DNA of 64,000 nt from Schistosoma haematobium (GCF_000699445.3 NC_067198.1:6420801-6484800); one strand, 5' to 3'. Shown: positions 24,201-33,582, numbered from the stretch's first letter. The notes: generated from the letters alone by a model not told the origin. A program made the numbers and translations.

Positions 24201-27200
24201 GGAAAGTGGCTAACAGCGGAATCCAGGACGCGCATTTCGTCCTATTTGAGACTCATCAGCTGAATGTACCTGCATCTCAAAATTGGTGTTCACTCTAGTA
24301 CTCGAACCCAATACCCTTTGCTTCAAACGCCATCGTGTTATCTACTTTGCTACTGAGTCCTGACAGCCACTTGCTTGTGCGATGAGGTGAAGTTATGTTC
24401 AGTTGGTGTTGTTTACTTGTATCTTCCCATTGTTATTTAGGACTACAATTGATCAGTCTCTTGTTGGCATGTGTGCATTCTGTGTGGACTGCCTCGATAT
24501 TGCCTGAAGTCACAAGCTTTATAAGCAAAGATCTTTGCTTAATGGGAAGATACAAGTAAACTACACCAAGTGAGTTGAATTATAAGATTTTCCGTTTATG
24601 AGTTACAACAAATTTAATTAAAACTCTGTTAATGCTCATCTTGATACCATAAATATCCGAGATTTATTAGTCTCTTGTATTAGGATACTATAAAGTCCTT
24701 GTGTCATATCTTCTTGGGATTCTGATTGTGTTCCAGTGAATTAAAACCTCTGACTGGTTACGTTTAATTTTTGCCCATTACATCATTTTAACTTCGGAAA
24801 TAACTCATTTTTAACTTTTCTTCCTCTATTTTGTCAATCACTTTCAAAATTAACAGTCTATTACTTGTTTTAAACGTGCCAGTTACTTAACACCATTCGA
24901 TTGGAGAATATCAATTAATCTGGGTATAATTTATATGCATACATCACAATGGTTAAGTGCATTTCAACATATCACTACATCAATTAATCTGTTTAATATG
25001 ATTAAACAAAGATCGATCCATCGTTCTGTTATAAATGATAATGATGACAAAAATAACCATAAAACTACTCATGATGTTGGCATGATATATTGTTTTTTGG
25101 GTTATTGTTTAATTAAATTAAATGAATATTCCAAAGCTTATGAAGCTTTTATGAATGCATATAAACAAAGCAAGTGAGTCTAATGAGTATATCTGTCTCA
25201 TTTATATTTGGTAATTAGAGGTAGTCAGTTGAGAACCTTAGATAAAGGTATCTTGTTAGTTGGTGCTTGTCAGTAAAACGAACTTGCAATATTTACGGAA
25301 CTGATGAGGGTCTAATTGGAAACAATGCTATTCGGTTATGTATGCTATTCTAACTCACATTTCATACTATCATTTTCACTCTATGATGGCAACACTTTTT
25401 TGTTTTATTTTCATATTGAGTATTCTCAGCTCTTAACTGCTTGTTTTATATGACATAAGATAAACTTCATTTACTCTTGGAGTTCGCTCGAGATTCCAAC
25501 ATTGGTTATCTCGGTTCCTATACTATGATATTTACCTAGTGGTGTATAACATGAATATTTTTATAAGGATAGTATTTATTTAAATTGAAATTTTCTATTA
25601 TGTAAACTATGGTGATTTATCTATTTTAATTATTAACATTTTAGTAAAAATCCTTTAGTGATTTTGAATTGTGCAAATTTTCTTGTCAAATCAAACAAAA
25701 AATTGGCCAATCAAATGTTTGCAAAATATAAAAAACTTAATTTAACCAGTGAATTTGAATTACCATATTGGGTGAATAAAAATGATGTAAGTAATAATAA
25801 ATGATAGTTGCCATTGGAGACTTGGAATTTGTTTTCTAGAATAAGTCACTTAGTTTTGTAAAAGTGAGTTAACGATATATTAAACTAATCAGAAATCGAT
25901 AAAATAATAAGTGCACGTGTTCAATTAGGAAACGATTTTCGTTTTCAAGGCATGTAAAATACATCACTGGTGCCTAAATTTTCTAAGAAATATATATAAC
26001 TCCACCTGTAGCTCTTCTAGGGCTACTGCCGATTCCAAGCCCGGGTAATGGAGGAATGTTAGGCGTGACATCTGCAACCTCATCCTTCAATCTTAGTGAC
26101 ACTTTAGGTTTGATCCGTATTAAGGGTTTCAGGTATATGATTATTCCCTACTTCAATCAAAACTATACTGCATAAACCTCACAGTCAGAACTGCTCGTAT
26201 TGCATATTTTATCGAGATAACTTACAGATAATTGATCTTCAACGTAAATTATATGTACATATAATGACTTTCGTATACGAGACAATGTTTATTTCATTTG
26301 TTACTTTCCCTCTCCTAAATATAATCAATGTAAATAACTGGTTACCCTGTTCAACATAACTATTAAATATCCTAATTTAGGTCAACTAACATCTATATTC
26401 GTCTGATATACACCACCACGCTCGGTGGTAGCGTTCAAAAACTTTAAACTGGTGAGACCGACGTGCTTAATTGGAAGAAGGCATAACTGGCATTAGAATA
26501 TCTAAAACAACATACTAAAATATTATTTTGCAAATGTCTCATATAAAAGCTTTATTCATGATACGTTGACATTAATACTGTTTCAATAACTTGAGTCTGA
26601 TGTATTTGTATACAAAATACCGTTCAATATAAATATTTAAGTATTCATAGAATACACACATCATACTACTTATATTCACTACTTATACTACTATTTCCAT
26701 TCAAATGGTTTTGATTATTCTCTGTTCCGTTATTTTTATGAAATTAATTTTGCATACGTATTCCGTGTCTATTACAAGCCCTATTTTCTGTGATATCTGC
26801 CATTCTGATGGGATATCTAAAAGGCCGAGTCGGAATAGACAACTACGGTTACGAAGATATCACAGGACGACATGGGCCAGAAGAAAGGAACGGGAATGAC
26901 GAGAGATTTGCAAATCTATGTGCATTCAACAAATTGGTTATAGGGGGCACAATATTTACACACAAACACATACACAAAGGCACATGGATCTCATCAGACC
27001 ACACTATTTTGAACTAAAAAATCTAGAAGGCCAATAGAAGACGTAGGAACCAGGAGAGTGACTGACATAGCTTCAGATCACCACCTGGTGTTTGCCAAGT
27101 GGAAACAGAAGCTAAAGAAGAAATGGACAGATAAGAAAACATTATTACAAATCTAATACAGACTTCATTCGAGATACTGACGAACTCAACGAATTCAAGA

Positions 27201-29232
27201 TAGTTCTCAACAATAGGTTCTAAGCTCCCTTCTACATCTACTCAACGAAGAAGAAACTACTATGGAGGACAATTGAGAAGGAACCAAAGAAGGATACCTC
27301 ATCAAGATACCAAGGAGAGAAGATCTGGGCATGTGCTTGAACTACAGAGGCATCGCACTACTATCAGTACCAGAAAATGTTTTAAACACTGTTGCTAAAC
27401 CGGATGAAAGCACTCACTAGACGCACAAATTCGAGATCAGCGGTCTGGATTACGTAAGGATTGGACGTGCACAGACCAAATCGTGACATTACGGATCATT
27501 GTTGAGCAATTAATTGAATGGAACTCGTCACTATACATCAAATCCCTTGATTATGAGAAGGTATCTGACAGTGTGGATAGCAGAACATTATAGAAACTTC
27601 TTCCACACTTTGGTGTACCAGAGAAGATTGTCAACATTATCTGAAACTCATACGACGGACTACAATGAACAGTCGTGCATAGAGGACAGTTGACAGATGC
27701 ATTCCAAGTAGGGACTGGAGTCAGACAAGGCTGTCTACTCTCTCACTTCCTCTTTATTCTGGTGGTTGACTGGATTTCGAAGACTTTGACATCTGAGGGA
27801 AAGCACGCATTACAATGAACAATGTGGATATAACCAAACGATTTGGACTTCGCTGATGACCTGGACCTTCTATCCCATACACATCAACAAATGCAAGTCA
27901 AGATAAACGATGTAGCAGAAGTTGGCCTCAACATACAAAAGGGGAAAATCAAGATCCTCAAATACAGCACGGATAACAACCCAATGACACTTGATGAAGA
28001 AACTCTGGAGGAGTTGGAAAGTTTCACATATCTGGGTAGCATCATCGATGAACGTGGAGGATATGGTGCAGACGTAAAGGCGAGGATTGATACAGCAAGG
28101 ACAGCATTCTTACAGTTGAAGACTATATGGAACGGTAAATTACTTTCAACCAACATCAAAGTGAGAATCTTCAGTACGAACTTCAAGACTGTTCTACTAT
28201 ACGGAGCTGAAACTTAAAGAAGTACCACAACTATCATTAAAAAGGTACGAGTATTTATAAACAATTGTATAAACAAGATACTGAATGCCCGTTGGCCGGA
28301 TAGCATCAGGAACAGCCTACTGTGGAAGAGAACAAATCAACTTCTAGCTGAGGAGGAAATTAAGAAAAGACGTTGGAAGTGGATAGGACACACGTTATGG
28401 AAATCATCAAACTGCATCACGAGGAAAGCGCAAACTTACAATGCTGAAGGGAAACGAAAAAGAGAAAGGCCAAAGAGCACACTGCGTCAGGAATAGGAAG
28501 CAGATATGCGAAGGAGGAATAGCAGCTGGAAACGAATGTTTATAGATTGGATGGTGAATGCTGGTGAGCGGTCTATGCTCCTCCACGAGGCTTAACAGGA
28601 GTAAGTCTATATGGACTTATACATATCTATTTCTTCAGTCAAAAAATTTCCTTTCTCTCTCGGTTTTTACGCTTGAGTAGCCGGTTGGCTTCGTTTATAG
28701 GAAGATTGTATCTCAGTGTCAAACCTCAAACACTGAAAAATATAACAATCATCATTAATTTAGATAAAATATTCCACATTTTTATTTATTACTAACTCTT
28801 AGAACATGATGTACTTTTATAATCATCGTTGGCTATCACTAAGTAACTGTAGTTCTATTTGTAGTTATAAATACCATCACATTCATATGAAACCAAGTCC
28901 CTCCAAATGACTACTGATGGATTTATTGTCCAGTAAATTAATTTATAGACTATTTAAAAATGTATTAACACTTTTTTATGATGAAAATAATATAATTTTA
29001 GCTCCACAACCAAACCATTCAGCTCAGAGAACAAAACTTTATTAAAATCATCTACCCGAGATACAAATCTTTTCCACCATCTATAATTTTAGCTTTTTAC
29101 ATCATAAAAAGTCCCTATCATTGATTTGTATTATAATTATTGTTTTAGGTAGATAAATTAGTCAATCAATTGGATACACATCTTAGACAAAATACTACAG
29201 AATCAACTGATTCTATGCAAATTTCAATATAG
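15276..29232 (+). CDS. BBS4: BBS4, BBSome TPR subunit (complete, 9 exons)
   Basis: BBS4 is a tetratricopeptide-repeat subunit of the BBSome, the coat-like complex that moves membrane proteins in and out of cilia. Exons: 15276-15285, 15329-15590, 18619-18691, 18732-18785, 18844-18971, 22988-23264, 24857-25173, 25645-25786 and 29149-29232. They total 1347 nt, giving 448 residues plus TAG, with phase kept at all eight junctions. Residues align collinearly with human BBS4: NWLLH (NWLIH), KLNQNDW (KLNQKDW), [10 protein letters not shown] (GVCYIYLKQF), DVALNKYR (DVALTKYR), [12 protein letters not shown] (LWNNIGMCFFGK), [13 protein letters not shown] ([13 protein letters not shown]) and NPLVILNCA (NPLVNLNYA). 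Shorter than human (519 residues) because both tails are reduced. The start is a 10-nt first exon (ATG CAT AGA G) with a consensus GTAAGT donor, then a 43-bp intron. In a fluke the likely sites of action are miracidial cilia, flame cells, sensory endings and sperm. Confidence 0.93.
15329..15590 (+). CDS. BBS4: BBS4 exon 2 (N-terminal TPR region)
   Basis: 262 nt. It encodes [15 protein letters not shown], then [20 protein letters not shown] and MKQIAKSL. Human BBS4 has ILEKQNWLIHLHYIR...LIFRLEGNIQESLELF...LKQVARSL. Acceptor CCGAAG, donor GTAAGT, ending in phase 2. Confidence 0.9.
15591..18618 (+). other. BBS4 intron 2
   Basis: 3028-bp AT-rich intron. The ORF 17321-17665 (114 codons) is Lys/Ile/Tyr-rich, as expected of random AT-rich DNA, and has no domain. 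The stretch 15950-16090 is less AT-rich and may be repeat-derived; no second copy was found in the window. Confidence 0.6.
18619..18691 (+). CDS. BBS4: BBS4 exon 3
   Basis: 73 nt encoding [18 protein letters not shown] then LNQNDW; human has [24 protein letters not shown]. Acceptor CTCTACAG, donor GTAATA. The next intron is 40 bp. Confidence 0.94.
18732..18785 (+). CDS. BBS4: BBS4 exon 4 (54-nt micro-exon)
   Basis: Encodes [18 protein letters not shown], matching human EISHNLGVCYIYLKQFNK and filling the gap between exons 3 and 5. Acceptor TTGTCAG; the donor GTTTGT is non-consensus. Both flanking introns are tiny (40 and 58 bp). Confidence 0.87.
18844..18971 (+). CDS. BBS4: BBS4 exon 5
   Basis: 128 nt encoding [20 protein letters not shown], then [20 protein letters not shown]. 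This matches the human TPR segment around [21 protein letters not shown]. Acceptor CCTTAG, donor GTACGT. A (CT)n(TA)n tract starts 10 bp after the donor. Confidence 0.88.
18982..19039. repeat. Compound (CT)n(TA)n microsatellite
   Basis: (TC)n at 18982-19004 runs straight into (TA)n at 19004-19039, inside BBS4 intron 5 and only 10 bp from the donor of exon 5. Two spurious ORFs read through it. Confidence 0.95.
19250..19577 (-). mobile_element. SINE-like repeat with hammerhead ribozyme (Sm-alpha-like), copy 1
   Basis: Two blocks in plus order: block A (TTGGTATTACTTGC...GGACTACAGTTGATCAG...ATAAGCAAGGAT, 19258-19380) and block B (GGGTAGTGGC through the ribozyme to TTGCTTGTGCAACGGGGTG, 19381-19567). 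Both recur at 24185-24535. The ribozyme core is on the minus strand, so the element is read in that sense. Block B also contains GACTCGAACCCAG, resembling tRNA-like pol III box sequences. Confidence 0.8.
19400..19452 (-). ncRNA. Hammerhead ribozyme, copy 1
   Basis: On the minus strand: core CTGACGA (19439-19433), stem II GTCC/GGAC closed by a short loop, the invariant GAAA (19418-19415), short stem III CGC/GCG, and cleavage triplet GTC (19409-19407) followed by CTG, which pairs with CAG before the core. All invariant hammerhead positions seen are present (CUGANGA and GAAA). Activity is inferred. Confidence 0.85.
19578..20496 (+). other. BBS4 intron 5, unique part
   Basis: AT-rich intron sequence with no recognised element until the RTE tail at 20497. 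Confidence 0.6.
20497..21103 (+). mobile_element. RTE-type non-LTR retrotransposon 3' fragment
   Basis: Shows [20 protein letters not shown] with [10 protein letters not shown] (20504-20590), then in another frame [20 protein letters not shown] (20857-20920), QALTW and [15 protein letters not shown]. This is the thumb and C-terminal domain of the same retrotransposon family found at 26795-28615 ([28 protein letters not shown]). It is frameshifted and 5'-truncated, in BBS4 intron 5, same strand as the gene, and ends directly in the (TAAG)n tract. Confidence 0.82.
21104..21244 (+). repeat. (TAAG)n microsatellite, about 35 units
   Basis: 141 bp of GTAA/TAAG units with two TAGG variants, starting immediately after the retrotransposon 3' end. 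The minus-strand ORF through it (LLTY repeats) is an artefact. Confidence 0.97.
21245..22987 (+). other. BBS4 intron 5, right part
   Basis: 1.7 kb intron sequence containing the interspersed repeat piece at 21711-21825. No coding similarity was found; paired small ORFs at 22673-22919 lie on both strands and are not exons. Confidence 0.6.
21711..21825 (+). repeat. Interspersed repeat fragment, family shared with 26001-26110
   Basis: GTTACTACCGGTTCTAAGCC and ATAGGAGGAATTTCGGGC...ACAACCCCAT recur with substitutions at 26001-26110 (GCTACTGCCGATTCCAAGCC; AATGGAGGAATGTTAGGC). More GC than its surroundings. Dispersed repeat, class unknown. Confidence 0.6.
22988..23264 (+). CDS. BBS4: BBS4 exon 6
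   Basis: 277 nt, about two and a half TPRs: [36 protein letters not shown] and [17 protein letters not shown], collinear with human ENTELLTTLGLLYLQ...GDFDVALTKYR...LWNNIGMCFFGKKKYVAA. Acceptor AAACAG, donor GTAAGT. Confidence 0.95.
23470..23514 (+). repeat. Interspersed repeat fragment, second copy of the 961-1006 family
   Basis: Same orientation as 961-1006. The upstream stretch 23300-23460, with GGACGAAATGATCGTCC and an (AAT)n run, may belong to the same composite repeat. Confidence 0.5.
23565..24184 (+). other. BBS4 intron 6, left part
   Basis: AT-rich intron sequence. The ORF at 23588-23860 starts in a TA run and has no domain. Nothing recognised. Confidence 0.5.
24220..24262 (-). ncRNA. 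Hammerhead ribozyme, copy 2
   Basis: Minus strand: core CTGATGA (24259-24253), stem II with one G-U pair, GAAA (24238-24235), a short stem III ATGC/GCGT that includes a wobble, and cleavage triplet GTC (24229-24227) followed by CTGGATTCC. The core is intact and matches the standard schistosome hammerhead more closely than copy 1 does (GATGA rather than GACGA). Confidence 0.87.
24403..24569. repeat. 29-bp inverted repeat beside hammerhead copy 2
   Basis: Arms 24403-24431 and 24541-24569 are complementary over 28 of 29 positions (TTGGTGTTGTTTACTTG... against ...CAAGTAAACTACACCAA). The loop contains block A. It arises because the start of block A is present once in each direction. Confidence 0.85.
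24857..25173 (+). CDS. BBS4: BBS4 exon 7
   Basis: 317 nt. It encodes [20 protein letters not shown], a fluke-specific Asp/Asn-rich insert ([14 protein letters not shown]), then [20 protein letters not shown]. Human has [20 protein letters not shown] and [20 protein letters not shown]. Acceptor TAACAG, donor GTGAGT. Confidence 0.95.
25174..25644 (+). other. BBS4 intron 7
   Basis: 471-bp AT-rich intron, GTGAGT to TTTTAG. Nothing else recognised. Confidence 0.8.
25645..25786 (+). CDS. BBS4: BBS4 exon 8
   Basis: 142 nt encoding [18 protein letters not shown], a match to human NPLVNLNYAVLLYNQGEK, then a tail [15 protein letters not shown]. Acceptor TTTTAG, donor GTAAGT. Confidence 0.92.
26001..26110 (+). 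repeat. Interspersed repeat fragment, second copy of the 21711-21825 family
   Basis: Lies in BBS4 intron 8, same orientation as copy 1 in intron 5. Conserved core CAAGCCCGGGTAATGGAGGA. The rest of 25787-26794 is unremarkable AT-rich intron. Confidence 0.6.
26795..28615 (+). mobile_element. RTE-type non-LTR retrotransposon remnant (endonuclease, RT, C-terminus)
   Basis: Endonuclease piece with [37 protein letters not shown] and TWISSDHT (26815-27005). RT pieces follow: VRQGCLLS near 27723, catalytic [11 protein letters not shown] at 27843-27875, [13 protein letters not shown] (28022-28060), and C-terminal [19 protein letters not shown] (28365-28422). Stops and frameshifts (for example 27010-27840) and a missing endonuclease/RT linker make it dead. 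It lies in BBS4 intron 8, same strand as the gene. Same family as 20497-21103, and its end GGAGTAAGT shows where the TAAG tail would begin. Confidence 0.88.
27843..28217 (+). pseudogene. RTE reverse transcriptase palm/thumb fragment
   Basis: Open for 124 codons; starts at the FADD catalytic motif and runs through the thumb ([36 protein letters not shown]) to LLYGAET, where a stop replaces the expected Trp. Not expected to be functional. Confidence 0.8.
28616..29148 (+). other. BBS4 intron 8, right end
   Basis: AT-rich intron sequence from the retrotransposon tail to the acceptor of exon 9. Nothing recognised. Confidence 0.7.
29149..29232 (+). CDS. BBS4: BBS4 exon 9 (terminal, stop TAG)
   Basis: 84 nt, phase 0, encoding [14 protein letters not shown] and a polar end finishing with the TAG at 29230-29232. 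It sits where human BBS4 has DSEMVEMAQKLGAALQ; the long human C-terminal tail is absent. Acceptor GTTTTAG. Being short, it is the least certain exon. Confidence 0.72.
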   Translation, partial: VDKLVNQLDTHLRQNTTESTDSMQISI

Positions 29233-29652
29233 TTCAATGAATATCTGTATGTGGGCATTTATTTTTAAAAAGTTGTTATTATGGTTATCAACTTTTAACT
29301 GCAAAATATGAAGTACAGTCGTTGAAATGCAAGTGTTTACTTTCTCACCCTTTCCATCTAAAAAAAATCTTTATTAATGGTTAGTTTTATAAATTTTCTA
29401 GTGTTCGTTCTGAGGTTGTTCTTTTTTGTATTTTAATTTCTATAAAGGTTAAGATCATTTCAATTGTCATGACGATAGTGATATGTCTCGATGAGAATAA
29501 TGAATGGTAATTGTTAGAATCTATTTCTGGTCTAATACTATACGTATATTTTTATCGTATAATTGTTAATGAACTAAACTATTCATATTCGTGTCTCTCT
29601 TATCATAAGCTTTATTTTAACCTATGAACTGTTATTATACGATTTTCCACTC

Positions 29653-30531
29653 TTGAATTATTCCCTGTCTATTAATCATTACCTCCCACATTTACAGCCA
29701 CATTTGGCCAAATCTTGTACAAATGTTATTTTCTATTTTATGGTACGATGTGGTCTGCTTGATTGGTATATAAACAGAGTATGTTTGAAACACATGATTC
29801 ATGTTGTAGAGGCTGAGACTGGTGTTCTGGACTTAACTGGCTGGGCTAGACGGAAAGCAGGGTTAATCAAGACACTAGACTGCTCGCACGTGTTTTACGC
29901 GTCCTTGGTTCGATCGATAATTCACTGTTCTCTAATTGGAGGTACCATTACGTTATACGTTAACAGAGCACACAGGCCGCAAGTTATAACATGTTCCGAC
30001 ACGTCTCTTGTGTGTGAAGTGGTAGTTAATCTCTTTGGTTTCGACGGCGAAACGCCTTCAGTAAACATAAAGACAGTGAACAGGAATACTCTATACATAT
30101 GGCTATAGTTAAATGTAAAGATACTCAGTCCGAGTCAATTAAGCTCATACAGTCAACTTATTGGGGGACAGTAACGCTGAACTCACTTAAAAACAGTTTT
30201 AAAAAGTGGAAACAATTGGAAGAGACATTTCCGTTGCTGCAAACTAACAAATGATAGTTGTTTAGTAGTATAAGCCATAGTGTTCCGCATTGACTCTCAC
30301 CTTCCAGTCAATGTATCACTATATTTGCCTCTAAACATCTGTTTAGGGAATCCATTCTCTGTCAGCTATGTAGCATATGATAACACTAAGCCTATCTCAA
30401 GAACTGTGAACAGCCTTGTTATTGGAAGAGCTATGGTACTTACTAAGAACATGTTGAATGAAGATAATTGTAAATCCACTTTAGAATATGATATCCTACC
30501 GAGCATGTGGCTTCCAGATATATTGATTTAA
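29653..30531 (+). pseudogene. Unidentified coding-like stretch in three frames
   Basis: Three consecutive plus-strand reading frames have unusually protein-like composition for this AT-rich DNA: 29653-30108 (151 codons, Cys- and Val-rich, with GVLDLTGWARRKAGL and VCEVVVNLFGFDGE), an overlapping frame at about 30100-30252 (MAIVKCKDTQSESIK...WKQLEETFPLLQ), and 30280-30531 (NVSLYLPLNICLGNPFSV; VNSLVIGRAMVL). The pattern suggests one older coding region broken by frameshifts, or exons of an unknown gene; consensus splice sites joining the pieces were not found. It starts about 420 bp after the BBS4 stop on the same strand but does not resemble BBS4. I do not recognise the family. Confidence 0.35.
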
Positions 30532-31484
30532 TGATATTGGTTAAACTATGCTCATTTATGTGATTAGTTTGAATGCCTGTGCCATTTGTACTAATGATTC
30601 CTTTGTGCCTACTTGCCCACCGATTGCGAATTCCAAATACAATACGTCCATTTGTACGCATCTAATTTTTTGCTTGACTTAAACAGCACTATTTCGGGAA
30701 CTCCTAGTTAGTACAATAATTCAAATACTTCCAATCATAATGACCTGTACGTGATTCTCAATATTCTTTTATCTGGTTGTCTGTCTGTGTGTCTATATAT
30801 TCATTAATCATGTTCGGTTACTACATTGATTTATGAATAATTGAGATGTGACGACGCTCAGGACAGTTTGTTTTCATCTCATCAAAATGCAGATTAGACT
30901 AGTAGAGTTTAATCCTTGATATATTTCACGACAATGTTATTACCTGAAATTCTATTGTGTCAGCGTTATTTCTATACTAATATAATTGCTAGTTATTTCA
31001 ATTACCATTGTCAATATAAATACAATTCAAACACAAAGAGATCTGATTTTGGTGTTAACTCAATACTGCTACTTTTCCAGTCCATTTAATCTGCTTTAAA
31101 TGCGAACAATTTAACCAATACTAAGAAATAAATCAACTCTGTTCTTCCCACCAGTGAGATTCAACGTGGAACCTGCTGATTCCCAAAAGATAAGATGGGG
31201 ATATTAACATGATGTATGCTATCTGTCATAGATCTCATTGTTTTAATAGGTTGCTAACGTTATTATTATCCTACACCACCTTAGGCTATATCAAGAAAGA
31301 GGATGTCAACTAATACTCGTGACATTTTCTGTGATTTTAAGACGTCGACCGTAGACTGGAACAACGCACCGCATGTAAAAGTTTTCAGAGCCTTTTTCTA
31401 AACAATCTTATAACACTCCATCTCTGACATGATAAACAGTGAATTCCATACTCTTGAGTTTAGATCGATATCAATAATCACATT
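30532..31484. other. Non-coding stretch before solo LTR copy 2
   Basis: AT-rich, no recognised element. The minus-strand ORF 30443-30661 overlaps the plus-strand coding-like stretch and is probably a shadow. Confidence 0.5.
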
Positions 31485-31488
31485 AGGG

Positions 31489-31894
31489 TGTAGTGACTCA
31501 CGCTTATCACGAGAACACGACTGGTTTAATAAAAACAATTATTATTATAACCAACTGTACCAGTGTTTGTTTTAATGTGCTTTTGTTTGACTGTGCTAAT
31601 GACAGCTATTTTGTGCTTCCATTCTTATATACACACTTTGATTGTAACTTCGCGCGAATTCGGTTACCTTCTGTAACCAAGGTTGTATCCTGGCACGATC
31701 TCGGTATCCTTTCGATGCCACGAGATCGCCAGCTAATAAACCTCGACTTGGTCCATTAATCGCCTTCTGATATTTGGCTTCTCGGGGATTTTATGGAGTC
31801 ATTTGGAACGAGCTTCTTACGCCTTCTGATCTATTTGGCACGTGTTTCTTGGTAGCGGTGTTCACAGTTAATCTCAACTCGACGCCACGCTACA
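31489..31894 (+). mobile_element. Solo LTR, copy 2 (406 bp)
   Basis: TGTAG...CTACA ends with a perfect 4-bp target-site duplication AGGG (31485-31488 and 31895-31898). AATAAAAAC lies about 45 bp in, and a second AATAAA occurs at about 31735. Aligns with the reverse complement of copy 1 over its length. The 88-codon ORF inside it (31493-31759) is mirrored in copy 1 and is not evidence of a protein. Confidence 0.88.
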
Positions 31895-31898
31895 AGGG

Positions 31899-33301
31899 TT
31901 AACAATTATGTCAAACTACTATTTACTGCGATAAGAGCTATCTAATATGCACAAACATTGCGAAAATTAATGTGCGACGTCAAAATGTTTGACCGAGACT
32001 GAGGGATAAAGAAACCCGAAAAGGCTCGATAACAAGTACTGTGTGAACAAGGAACGGTGTTCCAGCACTTTCAGCAGGTCTCATGTTGAAGCTGGCATGA
32101 TATGATTGATAGAGTTGAAGGATTTCTACATTATTACAACCACAGTAAAAATATTTTTCGGAGACGCATTTAAATTCTACAAACGCTTTATGGATACGAT
32201 GACTATGAAATTGTCTCAATATCTTTGAGATGTTCATTGAATTCAATAGAAAACACGCTACTTAACTGAATGATTCCCAGGTTACCTCAAAGACATCCCA
32301 TAAATGTCCGCTTTACCCGTTCGTAACCTAAGGTAGGTTACTAGGCTACTTTCACCAAAACATGAGGTATAAGTGTGAGGATTGTCATTCACCAGGTCTA
32401 ACCAGCGTAGTCTTCAAGATTCTAAAGTAGACAGTTTACATAGATTTTGTTGTGACTTTAAGCCCAGCAAATGATTACGTGATGTGTTTGCAATCGTAAT
32501 GCGACTTATTCAATCTTAGTACCGTGCCAAACAAATGACGTTCGACCGGTATGAGCAGCCTAGCGTCCGTAATGGTCCTTTCTCCTCCTAGCCCTGCAAG
32601 CTGAGTCCAGAACACAAATAAGAGCTTCTACTATGCGAATCACTTATTCCAAACATACTTAGTTTATGTACCAGCCAAACAGACCGCATCACACCCAAAA
32701 TAGGAAATAATATTTATACAAGATCAAGCCAAAATGTGGTTATGAGTGTGGGAGACTGTGATCAATAAACTGAATATAATTTCAGAATAGTAAGTTGTAT
32801 CATAATAATCTATAGATCAAAATAAGGCTTATAATAGGAGGAATATATGACATATTAGTCCATTATTAGTTTACAGAAGTTAACCGAAATTTTATCTTCA
32901 CTAGGATATAGAAGTTTTGTTTGAGTATCTCCACACAATCATGATAGAGTTTGATAAGTTAGACAAGAGGCACAATAAAGTGTGTGCCGGACTAAGCCCA
33001 GTCTCATATAGTGGTATTTCAATTCATAGTTTCTTGAGTATGTGGTTCGTGTTGCTCCACAAGATCTTTGCTGGCGCTTTGAACTATTGAGCTACTGAAG
33101 GCATCTACAAAGCCACCTACAGGTAAACAGTAATCTATGGATAAAATGGAGTTACTTATACCAACTGAGTACGTATTGGAAGTAATGAATATTCTAATAT
33201 CAAATCCAAGCGACACGAATAATGCATGTCGCAACAATATAGTCCATCATGGGCACACCACTGCTCATAGAGATTCAATCGAAAATGTCAAACACACGAG
33301 A
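31899..33301. other. Unassigned sequence between solo LTR copies 2 and 3
   Basis: Contains a relatively GC-rich portion (about 32280-32620) that looks repeat-derived, but it has no second copy in the window. ORFs at 31980-32246 and 33019-33237 (minus) have no recognised domain. Confidence 0.4.
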
Positions 33302-33305
33302 GAGA

Positions 33306-33582
33306 TGTAGCGCGGGGTCGAGTCGCAGTTGACTATGATCACCACTACAAGGAAGTGGCGATCCCGTGGTATCGAGAGAATACCAAGATCGTGTTAAAAG
33401 AGTACAAGAGGAATAACTGAGCAAACGTAAGTGCGTGCAAGTTCACAATCAACGGAAGCTAGAATGTCTTTAGTACAGTTAAACAAACAAGTACAGTAAA
33501 ACAATCACTGGTGCAAGTGGTTATAATAATAATTGTTTCCATTAAACCAATTGCGTTCTCTTGATAAAAGCAGGTCACTACG
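33306..33582 (-). mobile_element. Solo LTR, copy 3 (277 bp, internally deleted)
   Basis: Starts TGTAGCG like copy 1 and ends CACTACG, a one-base change from CTACA. It is flanked by GAGA on both sides (33302-33305 and 33583-33586). The first part matches copy 1 (GAGTCGCAGTTGACTATGA) and the last part contains TTATAATAATAATTGTTT. About 130 bp is missing from the middle, including the region around copy 1's duplicated ATCAGAAGGC motif. Confidence 0.83.

Larger units (their letters stand above)
24185..24585 (-). mobile_element. SINE-like repeat with hammerhead ribozyme, copy 2 (blocks permuted)
   Basis: Block B with the ribozyme (24192-24392) comes first in plus order, then block A (24393-24535), the reverse of the A-B order at 19250-19577. 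An inverted piece of block A's start follows (24541-24585). The permutation is what a cut from a head-to-tail multimer would give. Confidence 0.75.
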
